Notes: generated from the letters alone by a model not told the origin. Counted from the first letter of the stretch, positions 18,867 to 27,545 are shown. The stretch: DNA of 64,000 nt from Coprothermobacter sp. (GCA_013824685.1 PNOG01000005.1:97848-161847); one strand, 5' to 3'. Translations and numbers: made by a program.

Positions 18867-20750
18867 GTGTCGAATGGACTGCCAATGACTGGAACGACAA
18901 TTGACAACAGTCGCGAGTATCAGGATATTCTCGCTTCCGCATCGACGCGAATCTGCGTTGTCGCGGGACCAGGAAGCGGAAAGACGAAGAGAGTCTTAGT
19001 GCCAAAAGCGAAACAACTGATCTCGGACCCTCGAATTGGCATAGACGAAGTCCTTATGATTACTTTCTCGCGTCTGTCCGCGAAAGACCTGAAGGATCAG
19101 GTACGAGATCTCGAAAGGGTCCCTCGCGCGTGCACACTTCATTCCTTCTGTCTCTCCTTTCTCCTGTCCGAGGACAATCACGATATCAGAAGCCGAATAG
19201 AAACGATAGTTCTGCCGTTCGAGAAACGCGTGATGATCTGCGATCTTGCAGGGCTTGTTCCGGGAACAGACAAACGACGTCTGGCCCAGATGCTGGACAG
19301 GTTCAGCGCCGGTTGGGCGACACAACCGCACGACAGTGTGTTCAACGAGGACGATAGCGAAATACGATTCAGGGCAGCGGTGGTGAATTGGCTGGGCGAG
19401 TACGAAGCAGCGATGATGGAAGAAGTCGTGTACAACGCCGTGGATTTGGCCAGAAGGGTCAGATCGGACTACATTGAGACGCCCCAGTACATTCTTGTCG
19501 ACGAATTTCAGGACTTGAACGTACTTGAACAGGAGTTCATCAAGATACTCGGTGCGAATGCCAAGTTGGTCTTGGTGGTGGGCGATCCGGATCAATCCAT
19601 CTATAGCTTCAAGTACGCTCATCCTGACGGAATCAGGTCCTTCTCGCACGAGAACGGCGTCGAATCTCATTCGCTGGCCTACTCTGGTCGCTGTTCCAGA
19701 GAGGTAATCAGGGTTGCCAATCAACTGTTGATACAGCTAGACCCAACAAGAACGAGTCTGCTGCAACCGTTGCTCACTGCGAGCCAAGGGACGGTCTCCC
19801 TTGTTTCGAAGTATCGACAAGAGGATGAGTTTGGCTTCGTACTGGACAGCATACTTCAAAGAATCCATCAGGGCATCGAGCCAAAGGAGATCCTGGTACT
19901 TGTGCCGCGCAAGCAACTCGGGCGGGATTTCGTGCAGTACGCTGAGGGACGCCGATTGCCTGCAGGCTTGACCTTGAGATTCGCTGGAGACAACGACTAT
20001 TCACAGGTTGAACAGGAGAGGATTAAACTTCTAGGCGTTGTCGCGCACCCCGACTCCCTCTTGAGAATCAGGTCATACGCTGGTTGCCCGGACGACGACA
20101 ACTACGCAGAGCAGTTTCGTCAGCTGAAAAACACATATGGAAACGTACGAGAAGCTATTCACAGGGCAAATCCGGACGACTTCGACAGAAGACAGTCGAA
20201 GGTGAAAGCACTCTGCCTGCGTCTGCAGGAGATCAACAGGCTAATCGCGGAATACCAGAACATCAACAACATTGACGACGTCCTCAACCGAGTTATGCCG
20301 ACGGACGAGGAGCAGTTGGCAGACCTCAGCGGAACTCTTGAGCAGCTTAGGGAAGAAGGAGACACAGTGAAAGCGCTGTACTCCAAGTTCCTCGACTACT
20401 CTCGTACGCAATCGACTATGGACACCAGTGTCAGAGTAATGACCATCTTCGCGTCGAAAGGACTAGATGCAGAACATGTCTTCATCATCGGATGCAATGA
20501 TGGCAACATCCCTGGAAGGAATCGCTCTGCCTTTTTGACGGATCATGAGTACAAGCAGGAACAGAGACGACTTCTCTATGTAGGATTCACACGAGCCAAA
20601 GAGAGTCTCACAGTAAGCTGGAGCAGGATCATACCATTCAGGCAGTCCCTGTCCCAAGACACTGCAAGTGTCGGTACGGTCACTATTGATGGGGAGAAAT
20701 GCAATCGGGTAGGGCTATCCGAATTCCTGCAGGACATTCATTTCAACTGA
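18867..20750 (+). CDS. UvrD/PcrA-like superfamily 1 DNA helicase (island cargo)
   Basis: An ATP-dependent 3'-5' SF1A helicase by motif content. The 627-aa protein starts at GTG 18867 behind GGAGGG; longer readings would run into tmRNA. Motifs in order: Walker A VVAGPGSGKTKR (about residue 33), motif Ic THSFCLSF-like, Walker B ILVDEFQDLNVLEQ (about 210), motif III GDPDQSIYSFKYA (about 240), motif V VMTIFASKGLDAEHVFIIG (about 525) and motif VI RRLLYVGFTRAKESL (about 575). It is shorter than PcrA/UvrD (about 720 aa) and lacks their long C-terminal region. GC and codon use are lower than the housekeeping genes around it. It may be a defence or mobile-element helicase; no partner nuclease is adjacent. 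Confidence 0.88.
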   Translation: MSNGLPMTGTTIDNSREYQDILASASTRICVVAGPGSGKTKRVLVPKAKQLISDPRIGIDEVLMITFSRLSAKDLKDQVRDLERVPRACTLHSFCLSFLLSEDNHDIRSRIETIVLPFEKRVMICDLAGLVPGTDKRRLAQMLDRFSAGWATQPHDSVFNEDDSEIRFRAAVVNWLGEYEAAMMEEVVYNAVDLARRVRSDYIETPQYILVDEFQDLNVLEQEFIKILGANAKLVLVVGDPDQSIYSFKYAHPDGIRSFSHENGVESHSLAYSGRCSREVIRVANQLLIQLDPTRTSLLQPLLTASQGTVSLVSKYRQEDEFGFVLDSILQRIHQGIEPKEILVLVPRKQLGRDFVQYAEGRRLPAGLTLRFAGDNDYSQVEQERIKLLGVVAHPDSLLRIRSYAGCPDDDNYAEQFRQLKNTYGNVREAIHRANPDDFDRRQSKVKALCLRLQEINRLIAEYQNINNIDDVLNRVMPTDEEQLADLSGTLEQLREEGDTVKALYSKFLDYSRTQSTMDTSVRVMTIFASKGLDAEHVFIIGCNDGNIPGRNRSAFLTDHEYKQEQRRLLYVGFTRAKESLTVSWSRIIPFRQSLSQDTASVGTVTIDGEKCNRVGLSEFLQDIHFN

Positions 20751-20821
20751 CCGCCGTCAGACTCGCGCGGACAGACTCGTATCGCATCTTGGCGCAGGTG
20801 AAACGTGGCAAGCAAGTCGGG

Positions 20822-20969
20822 CCTTGCCAGAGGTGAGTACCAAACGAAGAATCGCGCAGAGCTGGGCGTCGACTCCCTGCCGAGTGCAAGGCACAACAGC
20901 CGACCAGACCTGTAGCAACGCTGTTTCTAACGTAATTGGACGCGAGTTCAACTCTTGCCACCTCCACCA
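20822..20969 (+). pseudogene. Displaced 3' fragment of ssrA (attachment-site remnant)
   Basis: These 148 bases align with tmRNA positions 18567-18711 with about 16 substitutions and one 3-nt insertion (near 88% identity), covering the last pseudoknot region, T arm and CCA end. The 5' two thirds of ssrA are missing, so it cannot make functional tmRNA. It ends exactly at CCA, as expected if an element integrated into ssrA and pushed the old 3' end away. Longest exact match is TTGGACGCGAGTTCAACTCT. Confidence 0.88.
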
Positions 20970-20977
20970 AAGATAAA

Positions 20978-21011
20978 GCAGCTCACAGACTCAACGCCTG
21001 TGAGCTGCTTT
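20978..21011 (+). terminator. Rho-independent terminator after the ssrA fragment
   Basis: A perfect 11-pair stem (GCAGCTCACAG with CTGTGAGCTGC) with a 9-nt loop is followed by TTT. It differs from the terminator at 18727, so the two ssrA 3' ends have different downstream sequences. Confidence 0.8.
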
Positions 21012-21064
21012 GCTGTAGAATGTGGGTGTGAATCATTTGTAAGCTTCGCATAGGGAGACGCTGC

Positions 21065-22258
21065 ATGAATACGGGAAAGCTGGATTTGTTCTATTTTGGT
21101 GATGTTGGCAAATACGATGCATTCAATCCTGCACACGTTTGCGCGCAGAAATACGCAGCAGAGATACTCTTTCTGATAGCTTCCCATCCTCCCTATGAGC
21201 TTTCAAAAGCGGAAATTGCCAGGTCCCTGGGAGTTGAACAGGAAACCGTGCGACCCATTATTGACTCTTTACATAGGATCAAAGCCATCGAATGCAGAGA
21301 TGATACCTATAGGATTTGCTTTCCCGTATTCCTCCAGGGTGATGTCCGACAGATGAAGGGCATACTGTCTAGTGCGCGCGATTCCATTGCAAGAACACTT
21401 GAACAGCTGAACAATCAATTGGTGCCAATAGTGCAGCGGTTTAGATGCCACAAGCAGTTTAGTGTTGGTCGAATTCTGTATCATGTGATTTGTGACTCTG
21501 TATTTGACGATATGGCGTTGGCCTACTTTGAGAAAGAGAAACTGCTATGCACTTCAAAACCACAACCGGACAATCGCGATTATCTCATTATCGGATATGA
21601 AGCCTGTGAGGAAGTCGCACAGAATAGTGACTTATTGCTTTGCAGCAGCAACAACTATACCTGCGACGGGATCCGTTTCAACAGCTTCGGTGATTCATAT
21701 GGTCGCAGAAAAGATATGTATCGCTTTACGCGCATTTTCGATTCGGAGCCCCATGAACTAGCGCAGTTTCTTGATAGAGCCGAGGATATTGAAATGCTGC
21801 TGTCATCTGATATGGAAAGTATTGCTTCCAGGTGCAGCAGCATGGTGAAAAGAGTAATCTCGAATAATGTGTATTGGAGCGATCTAGCCGATAATGCAGA
21901 AACAGCCTTGCTGCTCTCGGAATTGGGATATATCAGCGGCAGACAAGAGAACAATCACATATCAATGATGGTTCCTGTGTTCTATCGGGATGAGCAGCCG
22001 CTAATCATTGCAGTCGGTGACATCGTCTTGCCTCAAATAGACAATGCCGTCAAGCGAGCATTCGATTCCTTTTCAATGCGCACAGGCGATCTTACGGCAG
22101 TCAGGCATATGGTCGATATTGAAGAAATCAGCAACGAATTGTGGCATCAGATCTTCGGATTGACAAACGAGCATTTGGCTAGAACAGGGTTTGTTGACAA
22201 GCCACAACATATTGATGGACAAGGAAGATTCTTTAGAAGCATCAGAATGGAATCGTAG
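21065..22258 (+). CDS. Winged-helix-like protein of unknown function (island cargo)
   Basis: A 397-aa soluble protein I do not recognise as a named family. Residues about 25-80 look like a winged helix (YELSKAEIARSLGVEQETV, then IIDSLHRIKAIECRDDTYRI), suggesting a DNA-binding regulator. The remaining 300 residues are of mixed composition, with a long helical stretch around 95-130 and no recognisable catalytic motif. Start ATG 21065 follows GGGAGA. GC content is clearly below that of the chromosome around the island. It stands alone between a terminator and the acetyltransferase; a regulatory role for the island is inference. Confidence 0.7.
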   Translation: MNTGKLDLFYFGDVGKYDAFNPAHVCAQKYAAEILFLIASHPPYELSKAEIARSLGVEQETVRPIIDSLHRIKAIECRDDTYRICFPVFLQGDVRQMKGILSSARDSIARTLEQLNNQLVPIVQRFRCHKQFSVGRILYHVICDSVFDDMALAYFEKEKLLCTSKPQPDNRDYLIIGYEACEEVAQNSDLLLCSSNNYTCDGIRFNSFGDSYGRRKDMYRFTRIFDSEPHELAQFLDRAEDIEMLLSSDMESIASRCSSMVKRVISNNVYWSDLADNAETALLLSELGYISGRQENNHISMMVPVFYRDEQPLIIAVGDIVLPQIDNAVKRAFDSFSMRTGDLTAVRHMVDIEEISNELWHQIFGLTNEHLARTGFVDKPQHIDGQGRFFRSIRMES

Positions 22259-22465
22259 AATAGTGTGGATTATGAGCGCGATCTCCACACGCATCTATTT
22301 CGTCAACATCAAACAACGAACAAAACAGCTCGCCGACGGAGGCAACACTGTCGACCGAAGATGCAGCGACTTCCGCTTTGTGATATAGTAAGCAGCGACG
22401 CCTGCAGAGTCTCTACGTGCCCCGAATCCAAGAAAATGCAGACGTTGAGAAGGAGAACATCCGCA

Positions 22466-22945
22466 ATGGACGATTTCAACATCAGGTATGCTGTCAAGGA
22501 AGACAACCACCAGATCTTTACCTTCATCAAGGAATTGGCTGGCTACGAGAAGATATCGGATGAATATGTCGTCAGCGAGGAAGTACTGTTCGATTCTCTC
22601 TTTGTGAAAAAGAGCGCAGAGGTGTTGATTGGTGAAGTGGATCACCGACCAATAGGATATGCGCTGTTCTTTGGCAACTTTCCGACCTCTCTTGGGAAGG
22701 CGGGGATCTACATCGAAGACGTCTTCATAGAACCGGAATACCGGGGACATGGCTATGGAAAGCAGTTCTTCAAGTGCATTGCGGGGATCGCTGCCAGCAG
22801 GAATTGCTCGAGGATCGAATGGGTCTGCCTGGACTGGAACGAACCCTCCAAGAAATTCTACGAGAGTCTGGGCGCCGTGCCGAGAGAAGGATGGCTGATC
22901 TACAGATTGGGAGAAGATCGTATCAGGCAACTGGCACAGGAGTAG
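22466..22945 (+). CDS. GNAT acetyltransferase, diamine/polyamine (SSAT-like) type
   Basis: A 159-aa GNAT enzyme that most resembles spermidine/spermine or thialysine N-acetyltransferases. Evidence: YIEDVFIEPEYRGHGYGKQF (acetyl-CoA binding, residues about 90-110) followed by WNEPSKKFYESLGA and a C-terminal EGWLIYRL segment, the same order as in eukaryotic SSAT. I chose ATG 22466, preceded by AAGGAG, over upstream in-frame codons because the family begins with IRYAVKEDN-like sequence there. The substrate (polyamine, thialysine or other amine) cannot be decided from sequence. It is the last gene of the island. Confidence 0.82.
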   Translation: MDDFNIRYAVKEDNHQIFTFIKELAGYEKISDEYVVSEEVLFDSLFVKKSAEVLIGEVDHRPIGYALFFGNFPTSLGKAGIYIEDVFIEPEYRGHGYGKQFFKCIAGIAASRNCSRIEWVCLDWNEPSKKFYESLGAVPREGWLIYRLGEDRIRQLAQE

Positions 22946-22994
22946 AAACTGTATGCTCCTGCCCAATTAGATGTCACCGACACCTCTTTCGCTT

Positions 22995-23036
22995 GAACAG
23001 AACAAACCGCCCACCGGCACCCCAGCCGGTGGGCTT
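22995..23036 (+). repeat. Copy 2 of 42-bp direct repeat (ssrA terminator copy)
   Basis: Matches 18713-18754 at 40 of 42 positions and keeps the terminator stem (23009-23034), though the T tract after it is weak. A short CACCTC just upstream (22981-22986) may be the last trace of another ssrA 3' end. Confidence 0.85.
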
Positions 23037-23135
23037 CTGCATTGACCACCATGATCGGCTGCCCCTTGTGGTATACTCGTGCCGTACCGGACGGGAGCAG
23101 AAGGCTGGGTCCGGGAAAAAGTGGAGGCGACGATC

Positions 23136-23516
23136 GTGGAACCCAAAGAACTGATCACCGGGTTGTGGAACGCAATGGACAGACGGCGATGGCACGAGAT
23201 CGCTGACTGCTTCTGCAGTGACGCCGCCATTTTCTGGCACAATACAAATGAACGGTTCACGGTTCCGGAATTCGTTGAGGTCAACAGCAGTTATCCCGGG
23301 CGGTGGACGATTCAGGTCGAACGGGTCGAGGAGATCGGTGATCTTGTCGTTTCCGTGGTAGACGTGGCGTCGGTGGACGGCGGCCAGTCCTGCCATGCCG
23401 TGTCGTTCTTTGAGCTTGAGGGCGGAAGGATCAGGACGCTGCATGAATATTGGGGCGATGACGGCAGGCCGCCCCAATGGAGGATCGACAGGAAGATTGG
23501 AACGGACATCTCCTGA
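23136..23516 (+). CDS. NTF2-like/SnoaL-like small protein
   Basis: A 126-aa protein with the look of the nuclear-transport-factor-2-like fold used by ketosteroid isomerases and many unknown enzymes: an N-terminal helix (LITGLWNAMDRRRWHEIADC), FSDAAIFWH-like beta region, and the closing FFELEGGRIRTLHEYWGD segment. The start is GTG 23136 behind GTGGAGG. A TATACT box at 23071-23076 is a likely promoter. Catalytic function is unknown; polyketide-cyclase-like or binding roles are both possible. Confidence 0.72.
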   Translation: MEPKELITGLWNAMDRRRWHEIADCFCSDAAIFWHNTNERFTVPEFVEVNSSYPGRWTIQVERVEEIGDLVVSVVDVASVDGGQSCHAVSFFELEGGRIRTLHEYWGDDGRPPQWRIDRKIGTDIS

Positions 23517-23547
23517 AACCAGGCCCTGGAGGCCCTGGGGTCAAGTG

Positions 23548-24096
23548 TTAACTTTCGCCGGCCACGCCCGATAAGCTACTTGGTGTTGTCCGGCAGGCGC
23601 TTCTGAAGGTATCTGGAGTGACCTCCAAATACGTTGGGCCCTCTGGAAGAAACTCGGGCCTTGGCTTGCTGACGAAGCCCAGCTTCGCATAGAGTTTCCA
23701 TGCCTTCTTGTTGTCGGGATGAGGGTCAACATACGCCTTCGTAGCCAGATTGTGGCGGAATACCTGATCAATTGAATAACTCAAAGCATATGCAGCGATT
23801 CCTTTGCCATGTGCTTCCGGGAGAACTTTGATATCCAGTATTGCCACATCATGTTCACGATCGATCTCATAATATGTCTCGCCGCAATACCCGATGTCTT
23901 CAGCGTAGATACTGTAATGTCTGCGGAAGATATCCTGATTGACCCAATTCAACCATTTCTGGAGGCGCTCAAGCGTAACGCCTAGACCCTTCGGAAAGCC
24001 GACGTAGAACATTACGTCGCCGTCGTTCCATAGCCTCATGACATTCGGCAAGTCTGATTGATCCGTTTCTTTGATTGTGATCTTGCCTGTGTACAT
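23548..24096 (-). CDS. GNAT family N-acetyltransferase
   Basis: A 182-aa acetyltransferase. The acetyl-CoA motif is LPEAHGKGIAAYALSY near residue 100, preceded by the beta strand DVAILDIKVLP and followed by PHPDNKKAWKLYAKLGF, the usual C-terminal GNAT helix and strand. The start at 24096 (MYTGKITIKETD) has a GGGAGGG site; longer readings run into intergenic palindromes. Substrate unknown. Transcribed opposite to the NTF2-like gene; the two ends are separated by 31 bp. Confidence 0.82.
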   Translation of the reverse strand: MYTGKITIKETDQSDLPNVMRLWNDGDVMFYVGFPKGLGVTLERLQKWLNWVNQDIFRRHYSIYAEDIGYCGETYYEIDREHDVAILDIKVLPEAHGKGIAAYALSYSIDQVFRHNLATKAYVDPHPDNKKAWKLYAKLGFVSKPRPEFLPEGPTYLEVTPDTFRSACRTTPSSLSGVAGES

Positions 24097-24161
24097 TGAA
24101 CCCTCCCGTCTTGTCCGACTGCATTCTGGTGTGTACGATTGCTCGACGTCTCGGTATCTCC

Positions 24162-24230
24162 GTGGCCCCCGCGAAGGCGAGGACCACACGTCCAACCAAT
24201 GATGGATTCCCGCACGCGCGGGAATGACAG
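24162..24230. repeat. Pair of REP-like palindromes
   Basis: One imperfect copy around CCCCGCGAAGGCGAGG (24167-24182) and one palindrome TTCCCGCACGCGCGGGAA (24207-24224). Together they fill the gap between two minus-strand genes. Confidence 0.55.
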
Positions 24231-24262
24231 ATCAAGGGACTCATACACGTGAGATCGTCAGC

Positions 24263-24832
24263 TCAGAGTTCCCCCTTGAGGCCGATGGCGTCGGCGACTT
24301 CTCTCATGCCGAGAATGGTCTCCGTTATGACATAATCCAGATCCATGTTCAGCATCGCAGCGCCCTTCTCGATGACTTCCCTGTTCACACCGGCGGCGAA
24401 CCTGTGATCCTTGTACTTCTTCATGACCGATTTCAGCTCGAGGTCCAGGACGCTTCTGGACGGTCTCATGATCGCGCAGGCATTGATGAGGCCTGTCAAC
24501 TCATCCGCGGTGAACAGGACCTTTTCCATGACATGCTCCGGCTTCACGTCGGAACAGATGCCATACCCGTGGCTCATGATCGCGTGGATGTACTCCTCGT
24601 CGACGCCACGTTCCGTCAAGATCTCCCCTGCCTTGATGCAGTGCTGATCCGGGAACATCTGATAATCGATATCATGCATCAGTCCGACAACCCCCCACTT
24701 TTCCTCATCCTCGCCCAACAGATGCGCGAAATGCCGCATTGCGCCTTCGACCGCCAACGCATGGGTAATGAGGGCGGGAGAATCGTTGTACTTGCACAAC
24801 AGTTCATACGCTTCGTCTCTGGTTGGTTTCAA
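24263..24832 (-). CDS. HD-domain phosphohydrolase
   Basis: A 189-aa protein of the HD superfamily. Metal ligands are visible as an N-terminal His in ITHALAVEGAM (about residue 24), the HD pair in VGLMHDIDYQ (about 54) and later His residues in AIMSHGYG (about 89). The start is TTG 24832, preceded by GGAGGT at 8 bp; an ATG inside that spacer is out of frame. Members of this family hydrolyse nucleotides or other phosphate esters; the substrate here is unknown. Confidence 0.8.
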   Translation of the reverse strand: MKPTRDEAYELLCKYNDSPALITHALAVEGAMRHFAHLLGEDEEKWGVVGLMHDIDYQMFPDQHCIKAGEILTERGVDEEYIHAIMSHGYGICSDVKPEHVMEKVLFTADELTGLINACAIMRPSRSVLDLELKSVMKKYKDHRFAAGVNREVIEKGAAMLNMDLDYVITETILGMREVADAIGLKGEL

Positions 24833-24901
24833 AGTGCATTACCTCCTACGTAGATTCAAGATGTTACAAGAATGAGGGCTGTCCCCTGTTACAGGTGCCT
24901 G

Positions 24902-25189
24902 TCACCAGGGCAGCCATCTCGCAAAACTGTATCTGAACTGGTCGGCAGCGTTCTGGTCCAGATAGTACCTCTCTCCAGAACACGCCCGGAGGACGCCGTA
25001 CCGTGACAGCTTGTTCACGACAAGCCAGCCTTGGCCAAACCCGCTAAATCTCACGAAAGGGTTGATCAGACTGTCGATTTCGTCCAGAGGGAGCGCGGTT
25101 TCCGGGCTTACGATACCCCGGTCTTCAAGCACGTTCAGGTATGCACTCTGCAGGAAGAAGAACCCGGACCCATTCGTCGTGTACGGCAT
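24902..25189 (-). CDS. Small hypothetical protein, 95 aa
   Basis: Not a family I recognise. The product starts MPYTTNGSGFFFLQSAYLN behind a GGGGGT site, has no signal peptide or membrane helix, and is rich in aromatic residues, with a SRYGVLRACSGERYYLDQ segment near residue 65 and WLPW at the C terminus. It sits between the HD hydrolase and an exonuclease-like gene on the same strand. The codon pattern and ribosome-binding site favour a real gene. Confidence 0.55.
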   Translation of the reverse strand: MPYTTNGSGFFFLQSAYLNVLEDRGIVSPETALPLDEIDSLINPFVRFSGFGQGWLVVNKLSRYGVLRACSGERYYLDQNAADQFRYSFARWLPW

Positions 25190-25262
25190 TTCGGACCCCC
25201 TTGATCATTCCCTTCATACTGTAGCACGAACGGCAGTGGAGCGTCACAGGAGGAGAGCCGAG

Positions 25263-26054
25263 TTATGCAAGCTCTATCTCTGCAACGATCAGTGCGTGAT
25301 CACTGCCCGCCTGGACAGCTTCTTTGTACAGGTAGCGGACATCTGTCACGCTGATACCAGGCGAGACGCGGATGCTGTCGTAGCGACAGCGCAGGTACTT
25401 CCCTCTCCGCCCGCGGTGGTACGAGTCGGCAAGGGGCCCGTTGGGGTAGTACCGTACCCGGCGTTTCAGTTCTGGGGGATGGTCGACGTACCACAGGCGC
25501 AGGACGTCTTCGGTTGGCGTACCTGATCCGAGGACGAGTGCCTCTTCTTGTGTCCACCAGCGGTTCTGCTCGATGTCGGGGTGGTCCACGCGCGGGCCGT
25601 TGACGTCCATGCCCAGCACGACGGGGGCGGAGACGGTGGACAGCCAGGCTGCCAAGGCGTTGAAGTAGCCGGACCGTTCCTTCCTGCCTCGGCCGGTATT
25701 GGTGGGGGCATAGCAGGAGAGGAGCGTCAGGGCGGACTCTCCATGGGTGGCAGTAACGGCAAGCGAACGATTGGAGAGCAGTTCGTCCGGGGCTGGCAGT
25801 GCTGGCGTCAGGACCCAGTCGCTGTTGGCCGCTATTAAGCACCCGCCCCGGCGTGTTATGGACACGGGAGGGTGAGGTGGCGACCATGTGTCCGCTACGT
25901 CGCCCCACAGGTGACTGTCTGCTACGGCACGCACGGCAGACGGTCCCACATCCTGCAGGAGCAGGATGTCGGGGTGCTGGTCGGCCAGGAGTCCGAGCTG
26001 ATCGGTCGGACAGGGCATGCCGCGTACGTTCCAGCTTGCGATTCGCAGTCTCAT
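25263..26054 (-). CDS. Endonuclease/exonuclease/phosphatase family protein
   Basis: A 263-aa metal-dependent phosphodiesterase-fold protein. Signatures are RIASWNVRGM at the N terminus (Asn ligand), LLLQDVGP where most members have LQE (Glu replaced by Asp), SCYAPTN near residue 115, VVLGMDVNGPRVDH near residue 145 and the closing SDHALIVAEI. A DNase, lipid phosphatase or RNA nuclease role cannot be chosen. The ATG at 26054 has no Shine-Dalgarno; TATACT lies six bases upstream. Confidence 0.8.
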   Translation of the reverse strand: MRLRIASWNVRGMPCPTDQLGLLADQHPDILLLQDVGPSAVRAVADSHLWGDVADTWSPPHPPVSITRRGGCLIAANSDWVLTPALPAPDELLSNRSLAVTATHGESALTLLSCYAPTNTGRGRKERSGYFNALAAWLSTVSAPVVLGMDVNGPRVDHPDIEQNRWWTQEEALVLGSGTPTEDVLRLWYVDHPPELKRRVRYYPNGPLADSYHRGRRGKYLRCRYDSIRVSPGISVTDVRYLYKEAVQAGSDHALIVAEIELA

Positions 26055-26066
26055 GTGGGTAGTATA
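26055..26066 (-). promoter_or_regulatory. Putative leaderless promoter (-10) of the exonuclease-like gene
   Basis: On the minus strand TATACT (26061-26066) is followed by six bases (ACCCAC) and the ATG at 26054, so transcription should begin at the start codon. Confidence 0.5.
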
Positions 26067-26155
26067 CAACGCCAGGTGCTCTCGCAAAAATGCGGGAGCG
26101 GTGTAGTCTGAACGTGACGACGGGTGGCAGAACCCGCACGACGGGAGGTAGAACC

Positions 26156-27514
26156 ATGAGCCAGTACAATCCACAGGCAGTCATGACGCCAGAGATGCTT
26201 GAGCGGTTCAGGATGTCATTTGAGAGCGACCCGGTCAACCGGCTGGCACAAAACGCTGTGACACGGGTGTCCGTGCATACTGCTGCCCTCAATCACGAGG
26301 CGGCGACCGGCATGGACCACACGTTCTCCGTGATGCTGCCGAGCAACGAGGCGACGGCTCAGGAGAAGAGTGGGCGCTGCTGGCTGTTCTCCGGCCTCAA
26401 CACGTTCCGCACCGAGGCAATGAAGCGCCTTGATGTCGACAAGTTCGAGCTGTCGCAGAGCTACCTCATGTTCTGGGACAAGCTGGAGAAGGCCAGCTAC
26501 TTCCTCGAGAGTATCCTTTCCACGCTGTCCGAGCCCACCGATGGGCGCCTGCTGATGCACCTCTTGAGCCACCCTCTGCAGGACGGCGGCCAGTGGGACA
26601 TGTTCTGCGCCCTCGTGGCCAAGTACGGCGTCGTCCCGAAGGCAGTCATGGCCGAGACGGAGAGCAGCGGCAACTCAGCGGTCATGAACGCCGTCATCAC
26701 GGCCAAGCTGCGAGAGTATGCCGCCGAACTGAGGCGGATGGCAGGTACTGGGGATGAAGAGGATGTCCTGCGCTCGCGCAAGGAGATGATGATGGGTGTG
26801 ATCTTCCGCATGCTCGCCATCCATCTTGGTACACCGCCCGTCGAGTTCTTCTGGCAGTGGCGGGATAAGGGGGGTGCTTTCCACCGCGACGGTACCGTCA
26901 CGCCACAGGAGTTTTTCGGGCGGTATGTCGGCGTGGACCTCGAGAACAAGGTCTGCCTCATCAACTGCCCGACGCCCGACAAGCCCATGAACCACCTGTA
27001 CACGATCGGCTACCTGGGCAATGTCGTCGAGGCGAAGGGGATCCGGTATCTGAACACGCCCATCGAGCTTTTCAAGCAGGCCGCGATCGACATGCTGGTC
27101 GCCGGCCGGCCCGTGTGGTTCGGTTGCGACGTGGGCAAGTTCGAAGAACGGGACCTCGGCATCCTGGACCCGTTGATCTATGAGTACGACCTCGTTTACG
27201 GCGAGGGGTTCATGAGCGACAAGGCCGAGCGCATCCTGTATGGACAGAGTCTCATGACGCACGCCATGGTGCTGACGGGCGTTGACCTCGACGGCGATGG
27301 GCATGCGCGCAAGTGGCGTGTCGAGAACTCGTGGGGAGACAAACTCGGGGACAAGGGATTCATGGTCATGACGGACGCATGGTTCGACGAGTATGTGTAC
27401 GAAGTCGCCGTCAGCAGGGACTACCTTCCCGAAGACTTGGCCTCTGTCCTGCGCGAAGAGCCGACGGTCCTGCCGCCGTGGGACCCGATGGGCGCCCTGG
27501 CTGCGGCCCTGTGA
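26156..27514 (+). CDS. pepC: Aminopeptidase C / bleomycin hydrolase (peptidase C1B)
   Basis: A 452-aa cytoplasmic papain-fold aminopeptidase. The catalytic Cys is in EKSGRCWLFSGLNTFR (about residue 78), the His in HAMVLTGVDLDGDGHARKW (about 368) and the Asn in VENSWGDK (about 390). Length matches the family (440-455 aa), and the C terminus ends shortly after EVAVSRDYLP as in homologues. Start ATG 26156 has GGGAGGT. It probably recycles amino acids from peptides. A nitroreductase follows 31 bp downstream on the same strand. Confidence 0.93.
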   Translation: MSQYNPQAVMTPEMLERFRMSFESDPVNRLAQNAVTRVSVHTAALNHEAATGMDHTFSVMLPSNEATAQEKSGRCWLFSGLNTFRTEAMKRLDVDKFELSQSYLMFWDKLEKASYFLESILSTLSEPTDGRLLMHLLSHPLQDGGQWDMFCALVAKYGVVPKAVMAETESSGNSAVMNAVITAKLREYAAELRRMAGTGDEEDVLRSRKEMMMGVIFRMLAIHLGTPPVEFFWQWRDKGGAFHRDGTVTPQEFFGRYVGVDLENKVCLINCPTPDKPMNHLYTIGYLGNVVEAKGIRYLNTPIELFKQAAIDMLVAGRPVWFGCDVGKFEERDLGILDPLIYEYDLVYGEGFMSDKAERILYGQSLMTHAMVLTGVDLDGDGHARKWRVENSWGDKLGDKGFMVMTDAWFDEYVYEVAVSRDYLPEDLASVLREEPTVLPPWDPMGALAAAL

Positions 27515-27545
27515 CACACATGAATTCGACGGGGAGGCACCAGTC

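Larger units (their letters stand above)
18712..23036. other. Genomic island inserted at the 3' end of ssrA
   Basis: Directly after the tmRNA CCA end lie about 4.3 kb of visibly lower-GC DNA with an SF1 helicase, a winged-helix-like protein and an SSAT-like acetyltransferase. A displaced ssrA 3' fragment at 20822-20969 closes the first segment, and a 42-bp copy of the ssrA terminator region (22995-23036) closes the second. tmRNA 3' ends are classical integration sites. No integrase is present, so the island is probably a decayed or internally deleted element. Confidence 0.7.

Noticed and set aside
20822..20969. A second functional tmRNA or a tRNA gene
   Set aside because: The sequence has the T arm and CCA but no 5' acceptor strand or tag frame; it is a 3' fragment of ssrA.
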